64,000 nucleotides of DNA from Paraplanobispora siamensis (GTDB lineage Bacteria > Actinomycetota > Actinomycetes > Streptosporangiales > Streptosporangiaceae). A model generated the notes under the pieces. It searched no databases. It had not been told where the DNA came from and saw only the letters and a program-made list of their open reading frames with translations. A program made the translations under genes and the position numbers. Of this stretch, positions 18,186-27,079 are shown in pieces (the first letter of the stretch is position 1; every line of letters begins with the position of its first letter). The DNA lies in contig NZ_BOOJ01000008.1 in the NCBI RefSeq assembly GCF_016863175.1, positions 124,001 through 188,000 of the forward strand. The letters run 5' to 3'.

Positions 18186-18575
18186 GTCTCAAGATTCGTC
18201 CGGCCACGCCTCACCCGGCACCAACGGCCGATGGAATCCCGTGTCCTCCATTCGGAGGACACGCTCGATTCAGACCCCGGGGACACGGGGTTCAGAGGCG
18301 GCGATCCGGAGTCCGGATCCGGTGGCTGCGGACTCCGGCGACTTCGGACCAGGCGACTTCGAATCCGGTGGTTGCGGATCCGGTGGTTGCGGGGACGCGG
18401 TCGAGTGAGGGGCGTGACGGCGCGTGCCCCGTCCGCTCGAGGAGCGTGCTGACGCGGAGCCCGGCCGGGTACGGCGAGGAGGGACAGCCGGGCGGGGCCG
18501 TACGGCGTGGGCATGCGCGCCGGGCCGTACGGCAGGACCCCGCACGCCGGACCGGAGGCGGGGACGGACACCGGA
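18186..18575. repeat. 390-nt intergenic stretch with degenerate 15-bp repeats
   Basis: No gene supported. At about 18316-18391 lie five imperfect units of about 15 bp, best preserved as GATCCGGTGGTTGCG (twice in a row near the right end). Translated, they give short Gly/Pro-rich repeats on either strand, with no start, ribosome site or family match. The rest contains the promoter side of the ABC ATPase and the 3' flank of nucS. Confidence 0.55.
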
Positions 18576-19238
18576 TCAGAAGAGGGTGGGGTTCTCCGGC
18601 TCGATGCCGCGCAGGGCGTCGTAGTCGAGGGTCACGCAGTCGATGCCGCGGTCGGTGGCGAGCACCCGGGCCTGGGGCTTGATCTCCTGGGCGGCGAAGA
18701 CGCCCTTGACCGGCGCCAGCAGGGGGTCGCGGTTGAGGAGTTCGAGATAGCGGGTGAGCTGCTCGACGCCGTCGATCTCGCCGCGGCGCTTGATCTCCAC
18801 CGCCACGGTGGCGCCGTTGTGGTCGCGGCAGAGGATGTCCACCGGCCCGATCGCCGTCATGTACTCGCGCCGGACGAGCGTGTAGCCCGGGCCCAGCGTG
18901 GTGATGTGCTCGGCCAGCAGTTCCTGGAGGTGGGCCTCGACGCCGTCCTTGATCAGACCCGGGTCGACGCCCAGTTCGTGGCTGGAGTCGTGGAGGATCT
19001 CCTCCATGGTGAGGATGAGCTTCTCACCGGTCTTGCCGTGGGTCACCGTCCAGGTGCCCCCGTCCTCGCGGAGCTTGCACGGCGGGTTCATCCAGTTGAG
19101 CGGTTTGAACGCGCGGTCGTCGGCATGGATCGACACGCTGCTGTCCGCCTTGATGAGGATGAGCCGGGGGGCCATCGGGAGATGGGCGGTGAGCTTTCCC
19201 ACGTAATCCACGCTGCAACGAGCGATGACCAGTCGCAT
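18576..19238 (-). CDS. nucS: Endonuclease NucS/EndoMS (mismatch-specific)
   Basis: 220 aa. Begins [16 protein letters not shown], the conserved start of actinobacterial NucS, so the ATG at 19238 was preferred over one 9 nt upstream. The N-terminal beta domain binds DNA. The C-terminal RecB-like nuclease has Asp134 in GPVDILCR, and Glu148 and Lys150 in VAVEIKRR. The terminal ENPTLF matches the hydrophobic tail known to contact the beta clamp. NucS cuts mismatched duplex and is the core of the non-canonical mismatch repair used by actinobacteria lacking MutS/MutL. Single gene here. Confidence 0.96.
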   Translation of the reverse strand: MRLVIARCSVDYVGKLTAHLPMAPRLILIKADSSVSIHADDRAFKPLNWMNPPCKLREDGGTWTVTHGKTGEKLILTMEEILHDSSHELGVDPGLIKDGVEAHLQELLAEHITTLGPGYTLVRREYMTAIGPVDILCRDHNGATVAVEIKRRGEIDGVEQLTRYLELLNRDPLLAPVKGVFAAQEIKPQARVLATDRGIDCVTLDYDALRGIEPENPTLF

Positions 19239-19319
19239 GAGCGACAACCCTACCGGCCCGACGGGACCGGCCGCCCTGCGAAGAGGACGGCCGGTGGACG
19301 CGACGGGCGGCGGGGGAGG

Positions 19320-20489
19320 TCAGCGCGCGACGGCGGAACCGTCCCGCACGACTTCGGAGAGCTTGACCCGCGCACCCGTGCGCAGGATGGCGCGCTCGTA
19401 GATCCGGGCGCCCAGGATCAGCACGGCCCCCGTTGCGACGATCATCAGGGCCGCCGCCACGCCCATCTCCCACAGGGGAACCTCGCCGGCCGCCGTGCGG
19501 ACCGGCATGACCATCGAGGAGAAGGGCGGGATCAGCGACAGGATGCGGGCCACCGAGTTGCCGGGCTCGATGGCCGCGAAGTAGGACACGAAGTAGGCGG
19601 CCATGATCAGCATCATCATCGGGGTGAGGACGCTGCTGACCTCCTCCTGCCGGGAGACCAGCGAGCCGAGCGCGGCCGCCAGCGTGGCGAAGAAGGCGTA
19701 GCCGAGCACGAACCAGAACAGCGTGCTGACCACGACACCGCCGATCCCGGGCGGCATGTCGGAGGTGAAGCCGCTGATCGTGGCGGCTCCCAGACCGGCC
19801 ACGATCACCACGACGAGGTTGAGCAGCGCCAGCGCGCCCAGTCCCACGATCTTGCCGCCGAGCAGTTGCCAGGGGCGGATGGAGGTCAGCAGGATCTCGA
19901 CGATGCGGCTGCCCTTCTCCTCGACCACGCCCATGGCGACGTACATGGACGGCTGGAGGAGCTGGAAGAACAGCAGCATGACCAGCAGCGTCGCGATGCC
20001 CGTCCGCGCGCCGGCGTAACGGGTGTCGGCGCCGACGGAGACCTGCTCCAGCGGGGCGACCCGCATCGCCTCGGCGACCTTGGCGGCGTCGAGCCCGGCC
20101 GCGGCGAGTTGCTTGCCGGCCTGGGCCGTCTGGTGCGCGCCCTCCAGCAGCAGGCCCAGCTCCCGGTCCACCTCGCCGTCGGCGAGCACCCTGCGGTCGT
20201 CGACCACGACCGCGTCCACCTCGCCGTCGAGGACGGCCTTGCGGGCGGCGGCCTCGTCCGCGAACGGCTTCGTGGTGATCGTGACGTCCTTGTCCGCCCC
20301 GGTGAGGGCGGGCTGCAGCGTCGAGGAGCCGACGAATCCCACGGTGTAGGAGTCGGGGCCGGAGAAGAGCCTGGGCAGGAAGGCGAGGGCGCCCACCAGC
20401 AACGCGCTGATCACCAGGCCGATGACGAACGCTTTCGTACGGCCGCGCGTGGCGATCTCCCGCCGCGCGACCAGCCACAGTCCACTCAT
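19320..20489 (-). CDS. ABC-2 family transporter permease (NatB-like)
   Basis: 389 aa. One N-terminal membrane segment (about 23-41, VIGLVISALLVGALAFLP) is followed by a large extracytoplasmic domain (about 42-170) and a C-terminal block of five to six membrane segments starting near GIATLLVMLLFFQLLQP. The motif VVEEKGSRIVEILLTSIRPWQLLGGKIVG is diagnostic of the NatB/YhaP group. Its ATG overlaps the stop of the 24-codon ORF before it. Partner of the ATPase at 20557-21435. Possible substrates include Na+ or antimicrobial compounds; not determinable here. Confidence 0.92.
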   Translation of the reverse strand: MSGLWLVARREIATRGRTKAFVIGLVISALLVGALAFLPRLFSGPDSYTVGFVGSSTLQPALTGADKDVTITTKPFADEAAARKAVLDGEVDAVVVDDRRVLADGEVDRELGLLLEGAHQTAQAGKQLAAAGLDAAKVAEAMRVAPLEQVSVGADTRYAGARTGIATLLVMLLFFQLLQPSMYVAMGVVEEKGSRIVEILLTSIRPWQLLGGKIVGLGALALLNLVVVIVAGLGAATISGFTSDMPPGIGGVVVSTLFWFVLGYAFFATLAAALGSLVSRQEEVSSVLTPMMMLIMAAYFVSYFAAIEPGNSVARILSLIPPFSSMVMPVRTAAGEVPLWEMGVAAALMIVATGAVLILGARIYERAILRTGARVKLSEVVRDGSAVAR

Positions 20490-20560
20490 GCGATCTCCCC
20501 GCCCATCGGCCCGGAGCCCGCGTACGCGAGCGTGCCGTGCCCGTTGATCCGCCTGCTCAT
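20486..20560 (-). CDS. 24-codon ORF coupled between ABC ATPase and permease
   Basis: ATG overlaps the ATPase stop (ATGA) and its own TGA overlaps the permease ATG (again ATGA), so all three frames are chained. The product is MSRRINGHGTLAYAG plus a nine-residue Gly-rich tail. 23 of 24 sense codons end in G or C while positions 1 and 2 do not, which is the genome's coding bias and argues for real translation. No family known. It may be only a coupling device, or a microprotein of the transporter. Confidence 0.5.
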   Translation of the reverse strand: MSRRINGHGTLAYAGSGPMGGEIA

Positions 20561-21435
20561 GCCACTGCCTCCCGGAAGATCTCCGTGAGCGTGGGCCGCT
20601 CCCAGCCGAAGTGCTCGACGGTCCCCGCCTTCGTGGCGGCGCGCAGGATCTCCTGGTCGCTGCCGTTCACGTCGGCGAAGAGCACCTCGTCACCCTTTTC
20701 GGTGATATTTCCGCCCAGGCCGGCCGTCCAGCCGGGCGCCGCGTCCCGGACCACCACCTTGAGCAGGCGGCGTCCCTCACGGGCCCGCAGCTCCTCCACC
20801 GTGTCACTGGCCACCATGCGACCGGCCGAGATGATGCCCACCGAGTCGCACAGCCGCTCCACCAGGTCGAGCTGGTGGCTGGAGAAGAGCACCGGGACGC
20901 CCGCCGAGCGGCGCTCGAGGAGCACCTCGGCGAGCGCGTCGACGGCGATGGGGTCCAGGCCGGAGAAGGGCTCGTCCAGGACGAGCACCTCGGGCCCGTG
21001 CACCAGGGCGACGGCCAGCTGCACGCGCTGCTGGTTGCCCAGGGACAGGGCGCCCACCTCGTCACCGGCGCGTTCGGTGAGCGAGAGCCGCTCGAGCAGG
21101 TCGGCCGTGGCCTTGGCCGCCTGGGCGGCGGACATGCCGTTGAGCCGGCCGAAGTACTGGACCTGCTCGGAGACCTTCATCTTCTGGTAGAGGCCGCGCT
21201 CCTCCGGCATGTAGCCGAACTTGCGCCTGTCCTCGAAGGTGAGAGGCCTGCCGTCCCACCGCACCTGGCCGGAGTCGGCGGCCAGCACGCCCATCAGGAT
21301 GCGCATCGTGGTGGTCTTGCCCGCGCCGTTGGCGCCCACGAAGCCGAACATCTCGCCCGGCTTCACAGCGAACGACACTCCCGTCAGGGCTGTTTTGTCG
21401 CCGTAGCGTTTGTGCAGATCGTCGATCTCTATCAT
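20557..21435 (-). CDS. ABC transporter ATP-binding protein (NatA-like)
   Basis: 292 aa. Walker A GANGAGKT is at 34-41, with YMPEERGLYQKM after the Q-loop. The signature is LSLGNQQRVQLA, the degenerate LSxGNQQ form usual in NatA-type ATPases. Walker B is VLVLDEPFSGLDP and the H-loop FSSHQLDLVERL. A C-terminal domain of about 80 residues follows. The ATG overlaps the stop of the upstream winged-helix gene (TGATG). Second-to-last step in a tightly coupled chain of membrane protein, regulator, ATPase, small ORF, permease. Confidence 0.94.
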   Translation of the reverse strand: MIEIDDLHKRYGDKTALTGVSFAVKPGEMFGFVGANGAGKTTTMRILMGVLAADSGQVRWDGRPLTFEDRRKFGYMPEERGLYQKMKVSEQVQYFGRLNGMSAAQAAKATADLLERLSLTERAGDEVGALSLGNQQRVQLAVALVHGPEVLVLDEPFSGLDPIAVDALAEVLLERRSAGVPVLFSSHQLDLVERLCDSVGIISAGRMVASDTVEELRAREGRRLLKVVVRDAAPGWTAGLGGNITEKGDEVLFADVNGSDQEILRAATKAGTVEHFGWERPTLTEIFREAVA

Positions 21436-21746
21436 CAGGGGGATCCTTCGGTCAGTCTTTTCAACACGGAAACGTAGTCGTTGAACGCGCGGCGCCCGTC
21501 ATCGGTGAGTGAGAGCCAGGTGCGCGGCCGTTTGCCGACGAACACCTTCTCGACCTCGACGTAGCCCGCTTCCTCCAGCGTGATGATGTGCTTGGAGAGC
21601 AGCGAGTCGCTCACCTCGATCGTGTCCCGCAGGAAGCGGAACTCGGCCTTGTCCGCGGCGGCCAGGGCAGCCATGATCGACAACCGGACCGGCGCGTGGA
21701 TGAGGTCGTCCAGCTGGTGGCGCGGGTGGGAGCCGTTCCCGCTCAC
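21435..21746 (-). CDS. Winged-helix transcriptional regulator (ArsR/PadR-like, short)
   Basis: 103 aa. Almost entirely a winged helix: HPRHQLDDLIHAPVRLSIMA, then KAEFRFLRDTIEVSDSLLSK as recognition region, the wing EVEKVFVGKRPRTWLSLT, and a C-terminal dimer helix. GTG start overlaps the stop of the preceding membrane-protein gene (GTGA). Proteins of this type usually repress their own operon, so it probably governs the NatAB-like exporter downstream. A 70-nt AT-rich region upstream of the operon (22184-22255) is the likely control site. Confidence 0.88.
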   Translation of the reverse strand: MSGNGSHPRHQLDDLIHAPVRLSIMAALAAADKAEFRFLRDTIEVSDSLLSKHIITLEEAGYVEVEKVFVGKRPRTWLSLTDDGRRAFNDYVSVLKRLTEGSP

Positions 21747-22183
21747 CTTTCCGCCCGGAGGATCCGCCAGGCCGCGTAGAACAGCGGCAGGCTCGTGCAG
21801 ACCGTCAGCGCGACGATCGCCGTGATCCAGCCCGCGCCGGGGTCCTCCGGGAGGAGGAACATCCCGACCACGAGCATGACCACGGTGAGGATGCCGTAGG
21901 TGACGGTCACCGGTCCGGTGGGCTTGCCGGCCCAGGCGATCTCGCGATCCTGGATGCCCAGCCGGTTGGTCTGGACGACGGAGAAGACTGTGAGGGCGAG
22001 CCATATCGCGGCCACCGCGAGCTTGGACCAGCCGGGGCCGAGTGACATGGCCAGCCAGTAGACGATGGTGAAGAACCCGGTGACCAGGAACGTCACCCCG
22101 ACCTCCCGCGCGGGCCGCCGGGCCCGCCGGTCGACCTTGTCTATGTGCCGCAGGGCGTTTTCAGGTGTGAGGTTCTCTCCCAT
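21743..22183 (-). CDS. Small four-helix membrane protein
   Basis: 146 aa. Cytoplasmic basic N-terminus (HIDKVDRRARRPAREV) then four hydrophobic segments: VTFLVTGFFTIVYWLAMSL, LAVAAIWLALTVFSVV, GILTVVMLVVGMFLL and WITAIVALTVCTSLPLFYA. No family named with confidence. ATG with GAGGAGGG 5 nt upstream. First gene of the coupled regulator/ABC operon, so it may be a sensory or accessory membrane component of that system. Confidence 0.8.
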   Translation of the reverse strand: MGENLTPENALRHIDKVDRRARRPAREVGVTFLVTGFFTIVYWLAMSLGPGWSKLAVAAIWLALTVFSVVQTNRLGIQDREIAWAGKPTGPVTVTYGILTVVMLVVGMFLLPEDPGAGWITAIVALTVCTSLPLFYAAWRILRAER

Positions 22184-22377
22184 GTTCCCTCCTCGCTCAT
22201 CTATTAAAACGCTAGACGATACTCAACTCTCATTCAAGTACTCTTCTGAGATTGAAAACGGAGAGCCGGGCGGGGCACCCGGCCGGTGAGGCGGGTGGGT
22301 CATCTCTGGGAGACTGGTGGGGTGCCGGGGCGGGCCGCCCCGGCGGCAGCACGTTCTCGGTGCGATGGGGAGAGTCG

Positions 22378-23850
22378 ATGGCGGGCACCTTTGAGACGGT
22401 CGGCGTGGTCGGCCTGGGCACGATGGGCGCGGGGATCGCCGAGGTGTTCGCCCGTGCCGGACTGACGGTGATCGGGGTCGAGGCCGATTCCGGAGCGCTG
22501 GAGCGCGGACGGGGCCACCTGGAGGCCTCCACGGACCGGGCCCTGGCACGAGGCAGGCTGACCGAGGAGCAGCGGACGGAGATCCTCGCCAGGGTGACCT
22601 TCACCACCTCCCTGGAGGACCTCGCCGAGGCCGACCTGGTCATCGAGGCCATCCCCGAGGTCATGGACTTCAAGCGGGCCCTGTTCACCGACCTCGACCG
22701 CGTCTGCAAGCCCTCCGTGGTGCTCGCCACCAACACCTCCTCGCTGTCGGTCACCGCGATCGCGGCCACCACCACCCGGCCGGGACGGGTCGTGGGCATG
22801 CACTTCTTCAATCCCGCCCCGGTCATGAAGCTGGTCGAGGTGGTCCGCACCGTGACCACCGACGAGGGGCTCGCCGAGGAGGTCGCCGATCTCGCGCGCC
22901 GCCTCGGCAAGACGCCGGTCGTCGTGGGCGACCGCGCCGGGTTCGTGGCCAACCGGCTCCTGCTGCCCTACCTCAACCAGGCGGCGGTCATGCTGGAGAA
23001 CGGCGTGGCGGGCAGGGACGACATCGACGCCGCGATGCGGCTCGGCGTCGGGCTGCCGATGGGCCCCTTCGCCCTGCTCGACCTGATCGGCCTGGACACC
23101 TCCTACGAGATCTGCGAGGTGCTCTTCCGCGAGACCCGTGACCGCCGCCACGCCCCGGCGCCGGTCCTGCGCGAGCTCGTCACCGCCGGCCGGCTCGGGC
23201 GCAAGTCCGGGCAGGGCTTCCACTCCGCGGAGGAGCCCGAGAGCCCCTCGCCGGAGGAGAAGCCGTCGGCGAGATCGGTGGGGGTGCTCGGGGAGGGAGC
23301 CGAGGAGTTCGGCGCCCGGCTCTCCGGGGCCGGGTTCAAGGTCGTCGACGCCGACGACGCCGAGCTGGTCATCGCCCTGTCGCGCACCCCCGTGGTCGAG
23401 CTGGCCGTACGGCTCCCGCACCCCGAGCGCCTCGTCGGCCTGCACCTGGTCGGCGACCGGATCGCCGAGGTCGCCTCCACGGTGCTCACCTCGCCGGAGA
23501 CCGCGAGCGTCGCCCACGGGCTGATGCGCATCCTCGGCCTGACCCCGGTGCCCTGCAAGGACCGCGCCGAGTTCGTGGTCGACGCCCTGCTGTACCCCTA
23601 CCTGAACGACGCCGTGCGCATGTACGAATCCGGCTACGCCGCGATCGAGGACATCGACACGGCCATGAAGCTCGGCTGCGGCTACCCCGAGGGGCCGTTC
23701 GAGATGCTCGACCGGCTGGGCCTGGAGACCGTCCGCGACGGTCTGCGCGCACTCTACGCCGAGTACCGCGACCCCTGCTTCGCCCCCGCGCCGCTGCTGG
23801 ACCAGCTCGTCACCGCAGGGGTGCCGAGCATCCGCGACCTGTCGTCGTGA
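22378..23850 (+). CDS. 3-hydroxyacyl-CoA dehydrogenase, duplicated C-terminal domain
   Basis: 490 aa. The N-terminal Rossmann fold has GLGTMGAGIAE (about 11-21), EAIPEVMDFK and NTSSLSVTAIA. The catalytic-domain motif is GMHFFNPAPVMKLVEVV with the active-site His. Two copies of the C-terminal 3HCDH domain follow: DRAGFVANRLLLPYLNQA with MGPFALLDLIGLD, and later DRAEFVVDALLYPYLNDA with EGPFEMLDRLGLE. Oxidises 3-hydroxyacyl-CoA (probably 3-hydroxybutyryl-CoA) with NAD. ATG at 22378 follows GGGGAGAG. Overlaps the next gene by 4 nt. Confidence 0.93.
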   Translation: MAGTFETVGVVGLGTMGAGIAEVFARAGLTVIGVEADSGALERGRGHLEASTDRALARGRLTEEQRTEILARVTFTTSLEDLAEADLVIEAIPEVMDFKRALFTDLDRVCKPSVVLATNTSSLSVTAIAATTTRPGRVVGMHFFNPAPVMKLVEVVRTVTTDEGLAEEVADLARRLGKTPVVVGDRAGFVANRLLLPYLNQAAVMLENGVAGRDDIDAAMRLGVGLPMGPFALLDLIGLDTSYEICEVLFRETRDRRHAPAPVLRELVTAGRLGRKSGQGFHSAEEPESPSPEEKPSARSVGVLGEGAEEFGARLSGAGFKVVDADDAELVIALSRTPVVELAVRLPHPERLVGLHLVGDRIAEVASTVLTSPETASVAHGLMRILGLTPVPCKDRAEFVVDALLYPYLNDAVRMYESGYAAIEDIDTAMKLGCGYPEGPFEMLDRLGLETVRDGLRALYAEYRDPCFAPAPLLDQLVTAGVPSIRDLSS

Positions 23851-24164
23851 GCCCGCGCAGGGCCAGGCGGATGGACCCCTTCGACCGGGGATCGGGCAAG
23901 ACCTCCCGGCCCGTCGGGCGCTCCGTGCCCGGCGTCGACCAGATCGAGGAGTGGCCCGACGGCGACTGGCACGTCCGCCGCCTCACCGGCGCCGGGGCCG
24001 ACAAGACCTACCGGTGCCCGGGCTGCGACCAGCTGATCAGCCCGGGCGTGCCCCACCTGGTGAGCTGGCCCGCCTGGCAGGGCGGCGAGGAGGAGCGCAG
24101 GCACTGGCACACCGCGTGCTGGCGCAACCGGACCAGACGCGGTCCCGGTCGCAGCCGCTACTGA
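23847..24164 (+). CDS. Small conserved actinobacterial protein with zinc-binding motif
   Basis: 105 aa, GTG start overlapping the dehydrogenase stop. The N-terminus is basic and Gly/Ser-rich with RMDPFDRGSGKTSRPVGRSV, sometimes annotated as ATP/GTP-binding on weak grounds. A treble-clef-like set YRCPGC, LISPGVPHLVSW and HWHTACW supplies three Cys and two or three His for one zinc ion. Function unknown; the motif set suggests nucleic-acid or protein binding. Confidence 0.75.
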   Translation: MSPRRARRMDPFDRGSGKTSRPVGRSVPGVDQIEEWPDGDWHVRRLTGAGADKTYRCPGCDQLISPGVPHLVSWPAWQGGEEERRHWHTACWRNRTRRGPGRSRY

Positions 24165-24240
24165 AGGCCGGTGCCGTACCGGCGGCGGGGGGCCGGGACG
24201 CACCGGTCAGTCATGGCAACGAACCCACGAAAGGCATGAG

Positions 24241-24954
24241 ATGGAGATCCGGGCCGCCACGGTCCTGCCCGCCAGGCGCGAGCCGATCGAGCTGCACACG
24301 GCCGACGGGCTGACGCTCGTGGGCGAGCTGGCCCTCCCGCCCGAGCGGCCGCCGGTGGCCACGCTGATCTGCCTGCACCCGCTGCCCACGCACGGCGGCA
24401 TGATGGACAGCCACGTCTACAAGAAGGCCGCCAACCGGTTGCCGGCCCTGGCCGACCTGGCGGTGCTGCGCTTCAACACCCGCGGCACCGGCTCCGAACG
24501 GGGCACCTCGGAGGGCGCCTTCGACGGCGGGGAGGGCGAGCGGTTCGACGTCGCCGCCGCTCTGGAGTACGCCGAGTTCCACGACCTGCCGAACGTCTGG
24601 CTGATCGGCTGGTCCTTCGGCACCGAGCTGGTCCTGAAGTGGGGCCACGACCCGCTGGTGCACGGCGCCATCCTGCTCTCCCCGCCGCTGCACCGGGCCG
24701 GCGACGCCGACCTCGACGCGTGGGCGGCGTTCGGCCGCCCGCTGACCGCGCTGGTCCCCGAGTTCGACGACTACCTGCAGCCGCCGGAGGCCCGCACCCG
24801 CTTCGCGCGGGTGCCGCAGGCCGAGGTCGTCGGGGTGGACGACGCCAAGCACCTGTGGGTGGGCGAGCCGTACGTGCGGATCGTGCTCGACGAGATCGTC
24901 CGCCGGGTGAACCCGGCCGCCTACCCCCTCCCCACCGAGGTCGCCGACTCATAG
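24241..24954 (+). CDS. Alpha/beta hydrolase
   Basis: 237 aa. Oxyanion-loop motif LHPLPTHGG (45-53), nucleophile elbow GWSFG with Ser125, acid Asp176 or Asp177 in VPEFDDY, and His204 in DDAKHLWVG complete a catalytic triad. Small one-domain esterase/peptidase-like fold of the KANL3/dienelactone type. ATG at 24241 after a short spacer containing AAAGGCATGAG. The substrate cannot be inferred. Followed by an SDR in the same direction. Confidence 0.88.
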   Translation: MEIRAATVLPARREPIELHTADGLTLVGELALPPERPPVATLICLHPLPTHGGMMDSHVYKKAANRLPALADLAVLRFNTRGTGSERGTSEGAFDGGEGERFDVAAALEYAEFHDLPNVWLIGWSFGTELVLKWGHDPLVHGAILLSPPLHRAGDADLDAWAAFGRPLTALVPEFDDYLQPPEARTRFARVPQAEVVGVDDAKHLWVGEPYVRIVLDEIVRRVNPAAYPLPTEVADS

Positions 24955-25011
24955 AATCTTGTTCGGTTCGAGCCGCACGGTGCGGCGTTCACGGACAACG
25001 AGGAGGCGGCC

Positions 25012-25773
25012 GTGCAGGCGTTCGATCTTTCCGGCCAGAAGGCGTTCGTCACCGGCGCGTCGCGGGGCATCGGGCGGGCCATCGCGGTCGCGTTCGCCCA
25101 GGCCGGCGCGGACGTCGCACTGGTCTCCCGGTCGGCCGAGTCCCTGGCCGAGACGGCCAAGGAGATCGAGGCGCTCGACCGCCGGGCCGTGGTGATCCCG
25201 TGCGACCTCACCGACCGGGACGCCGCGGCGGCGGCCGTACGGCGGGCGATCGAGGACCTGGGCCACGTCGACGTGGTGGTCAACAACGCGGGCGGGTCCA
25301 ACTTCCTCGTACCGTTCAAGGACCTGCGGCTGTCCGGGTGGGACAAGCTGATGCGGCTCAACCTCGACTCGGCCATGGCCGTCTGCCACGCCTTCGCCCC
25401 CCACCTCCTCGACCGCGGCTCCGGATCGGTGATCAACGTGTCCTCGGTGGCGGCCAAGGGCGCGCCGTTCCTGGCCCCGTACGCCGCGGCCAAGGCGGGC
25501 CTGGTCGCCCTGACCAAGACCCTGGCCCTGGAGTGGGCAGGCAGCGGCGTCCGGGTCAACGCCCTGTGCCCGGGCTGGACCGCCACCGACCTCAACCGCA
25601 ACCTCTGGGAGGACCCGGCCTCGAACGAGGCGACCGTCCAGACCGTCCCCATGCGCCGCTGGGGCACCGCGGAGGAGATGGCGTACCCGGCGCTGTTCCT
25701 GGCGGCCCCGGCCTCCGCCTACATGACCGGCCAGGTGCTCCTGGTCGACGGCGGGGTCAGCGCCACCTCATAA
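25012..25773 (+). CDS. Short-chain dehydrogenase/reductase (FabG-like)
   Basis: 253 aa, classical SDR. Cofactor motif TGASRGIG is at 14-21, NNAG at 91-94, catalytic Ser145 in NVSSVAAKG, and Tyr157-x3-Lys161 in YAAAK. The C-terminal GQVLLVDGG is the usual end. The Arg40 position (VSRSAE) suggests NADP preference. GTG start with GAGGAGG upstream. FabG-like enzymes reduce 3-oxoacyl substrates; the neighbouring acyl-CoA genes fit, but specificity is unproven. Confidence 0.92.
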   Translation: MQAFDLSGQKAFVTGASRGIGRAIAVAFAQAGADVALVSRSAESLAETAKEIEALDRRAVVIPCDLTDRDAAAAAVRRAIEDLGHVDVVVNNAGGSNFLVPFKDLRLSGWDKLMRLNLDSAMAVCHAFAPHLLDRGSGSVINVSSVAAKGAPFLAPYAAAKAGLVALTKTLALEWAGSGVRVNALCPGWTATDLNRNLWEDPASNEATVQTVPMRRWGTAEEMAYPALFLAAPASAYMTGQVLLVDGGVSATS

Positions 25774-25791
25774 CGGGTCCATAGTCAAGGG

Positions 25792-26607
25792 GTGTCAGAT
25801 CGGGTGTCCGCCATTACGGTGGACGGCGTGCGCCTGTACACACGATCGGCGGGCGAGGGACTTCCGGTCGTCCTTCTCCACGCGTTTCCGATGTCATCGA
25901 CGATGTGGCTGGCCCAGCGCGAGGGACTCGCCGCCACCTGCAAGGTGATCACTCCGGACCTGCGCGGGTTCGGCGGCTCGCTGCTCGGAGACGACGAGCC
26001 GTCGCTCGACGCGATGGCCGACGACGTCGCACGCCTCCTCGACAGCGAGGGCATCGACCGCGCCGTGATCGGCGGCCAGTCCATGGGCGGTTACGTGACC
26101 ATGGCCCTGTGCCGCCACCACCCCGACCGCCTCCTGGGGGTCATCCTGGCCGACACCAAGGCCACCGCCGATCCCGAGCCCGCCCGCGCCAACCGCGAGC
26201 GCATCGCTGCCGCCGTCCTCGACAAGGGCCCCTCGATCCTCCTGGAGGAGGTCCTCCCTGCGCTCGTCGGCCCCACCACCAAACAGCGCCGCGCGATGGT
26301 GTTCGGCCGCATCCGGGGCCTGGTCCAGTCCGCCCCGCCCGCCGCCGTCGCCTGGGCCCAGCGCGCCATGGCCGCCCGCCCCGACTCCTTCGACACCCTG
26401 CGGGCCCTGAAGGTCCCCGTGCTCGTGATCGTGGGCGAGGAGGACGAGTTGTCCCCGCTCTCCGACGCCGAGGCGATGACCGAGGCGGTCCCCGACGGCC
26501 GCCTGACCGTGATCGAGAAAGCCGGCCACCTGAGCGCCGTCGAACAACCCGAAGCCTTCAACCGCGCGGTGACCGGCTTCCTCAGGGAGCGCATCATCAC
26601 TTCGTGA
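25792..26607 (+). CDS. Alpha/beta hydrolase
   Basis: 271 aa. HG-type oxyanion loop LLHAFPMSS, nucleophile elbow GGQSMGG with Ser97, acidic residue in VGEEDELSP and His in EKAGHLSAVEQP. The fold resembles 3-oxoadipate enol-lactonase and related esterases. GTG start 18 nt after the SDR stop, so the two are probably co-transcribed; a second GTG five codons in is possible. Substrate unknown. Confidence 0.9.
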   Translation: MSDRVSAITVDGVRLYTRSAGEGLPVVLLHAFPMSSTMWLAQREGLAATCKVITPDLRGFGGSLLGDDEPSLDAMADDVARLLDSEGIDRAVIGGQSMGGYVTMALCRHHPDRLLGVILADTKATADPEPARANRERIAAAVLDKGPSILLEEVLPALVGPTTKQRRAMVFGRIRGLVQSAPPAAVAWAQRAMAARPDSFDTLRALKVPVLVIVGEEDELSPLSDAEAMTEAVPDGRLTVIEKAGHLSAVEQPEAFNRAVTGFLRERIITS

Positions 26608-27079
26608 CGCCGGGTACGGCGAGGTGGCGCCGGGTACGGCGCAGGTGCTCAGCAAGGCACCGGAACCGGTGCGGCGAGGTGGGGAGCGGTGGTGGTCGGC
26701 GCCGTTGTACGGCGGGCGGGAACGCGGCCGAGGACGGGTGTTTCAACGCGTGGCCGGGGTGGGCGGGGCGCTGTGCGGGCGGGTGTTCCGGCCGGCCGTC
26801 TCAGCGGGGCTCTGGTGCGTTCAGGTCTCCGGCCTGCCCGGGTGCGCGGGGTGCGGTCCTTTTCCTGCTCCGGCCTGCACACCCGCCCGCTCCGCGCCCG
26901 TCCCCGCTCCGCTGTACTCATGACCCGCCGTAGTGGCGGACCTTTCCCGGACGCCCAATGTCCTGTGAGCGGCTGAAGCAACCGGCAGCGGGGCCGTTCA
27001 GGGCGGACCGCCGTTGCCTCGCGGCCGTGCCGGCGGGAAGGAGCGCAGGACGGGCCGCCGTAGCCGGTTCAGGATCTGG
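26608..27079. other. 472-nt intergenic region without a supported gene
   Basis: Between a plus-strand hydrolase and a minus-strand gene. It begins with a direct repeat of GCGCCGGGTACGGCG (about 26609-26645). Open frames here are Arg/Pro/Gly-rich in every phase, lack ribosome sites and resemble no family. No convincing terminator, RNA or promoter was identified. Confidence 0.5.

Noticed and set aside
18270-18545. Minus-strand frame with PQPPD and SKSPG-like repeats
   Set aside because: The repeats follow from the 15-bp DNA array and exist in several frames; no ribosome site or G/C third-position phase.
26649-26981. Arg/Pro-rich open frames on both strands between the hydrolase and the NTF2-like gene
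   Set aside because: No start context, no family, low complexity in all phases; treated as non-coding.
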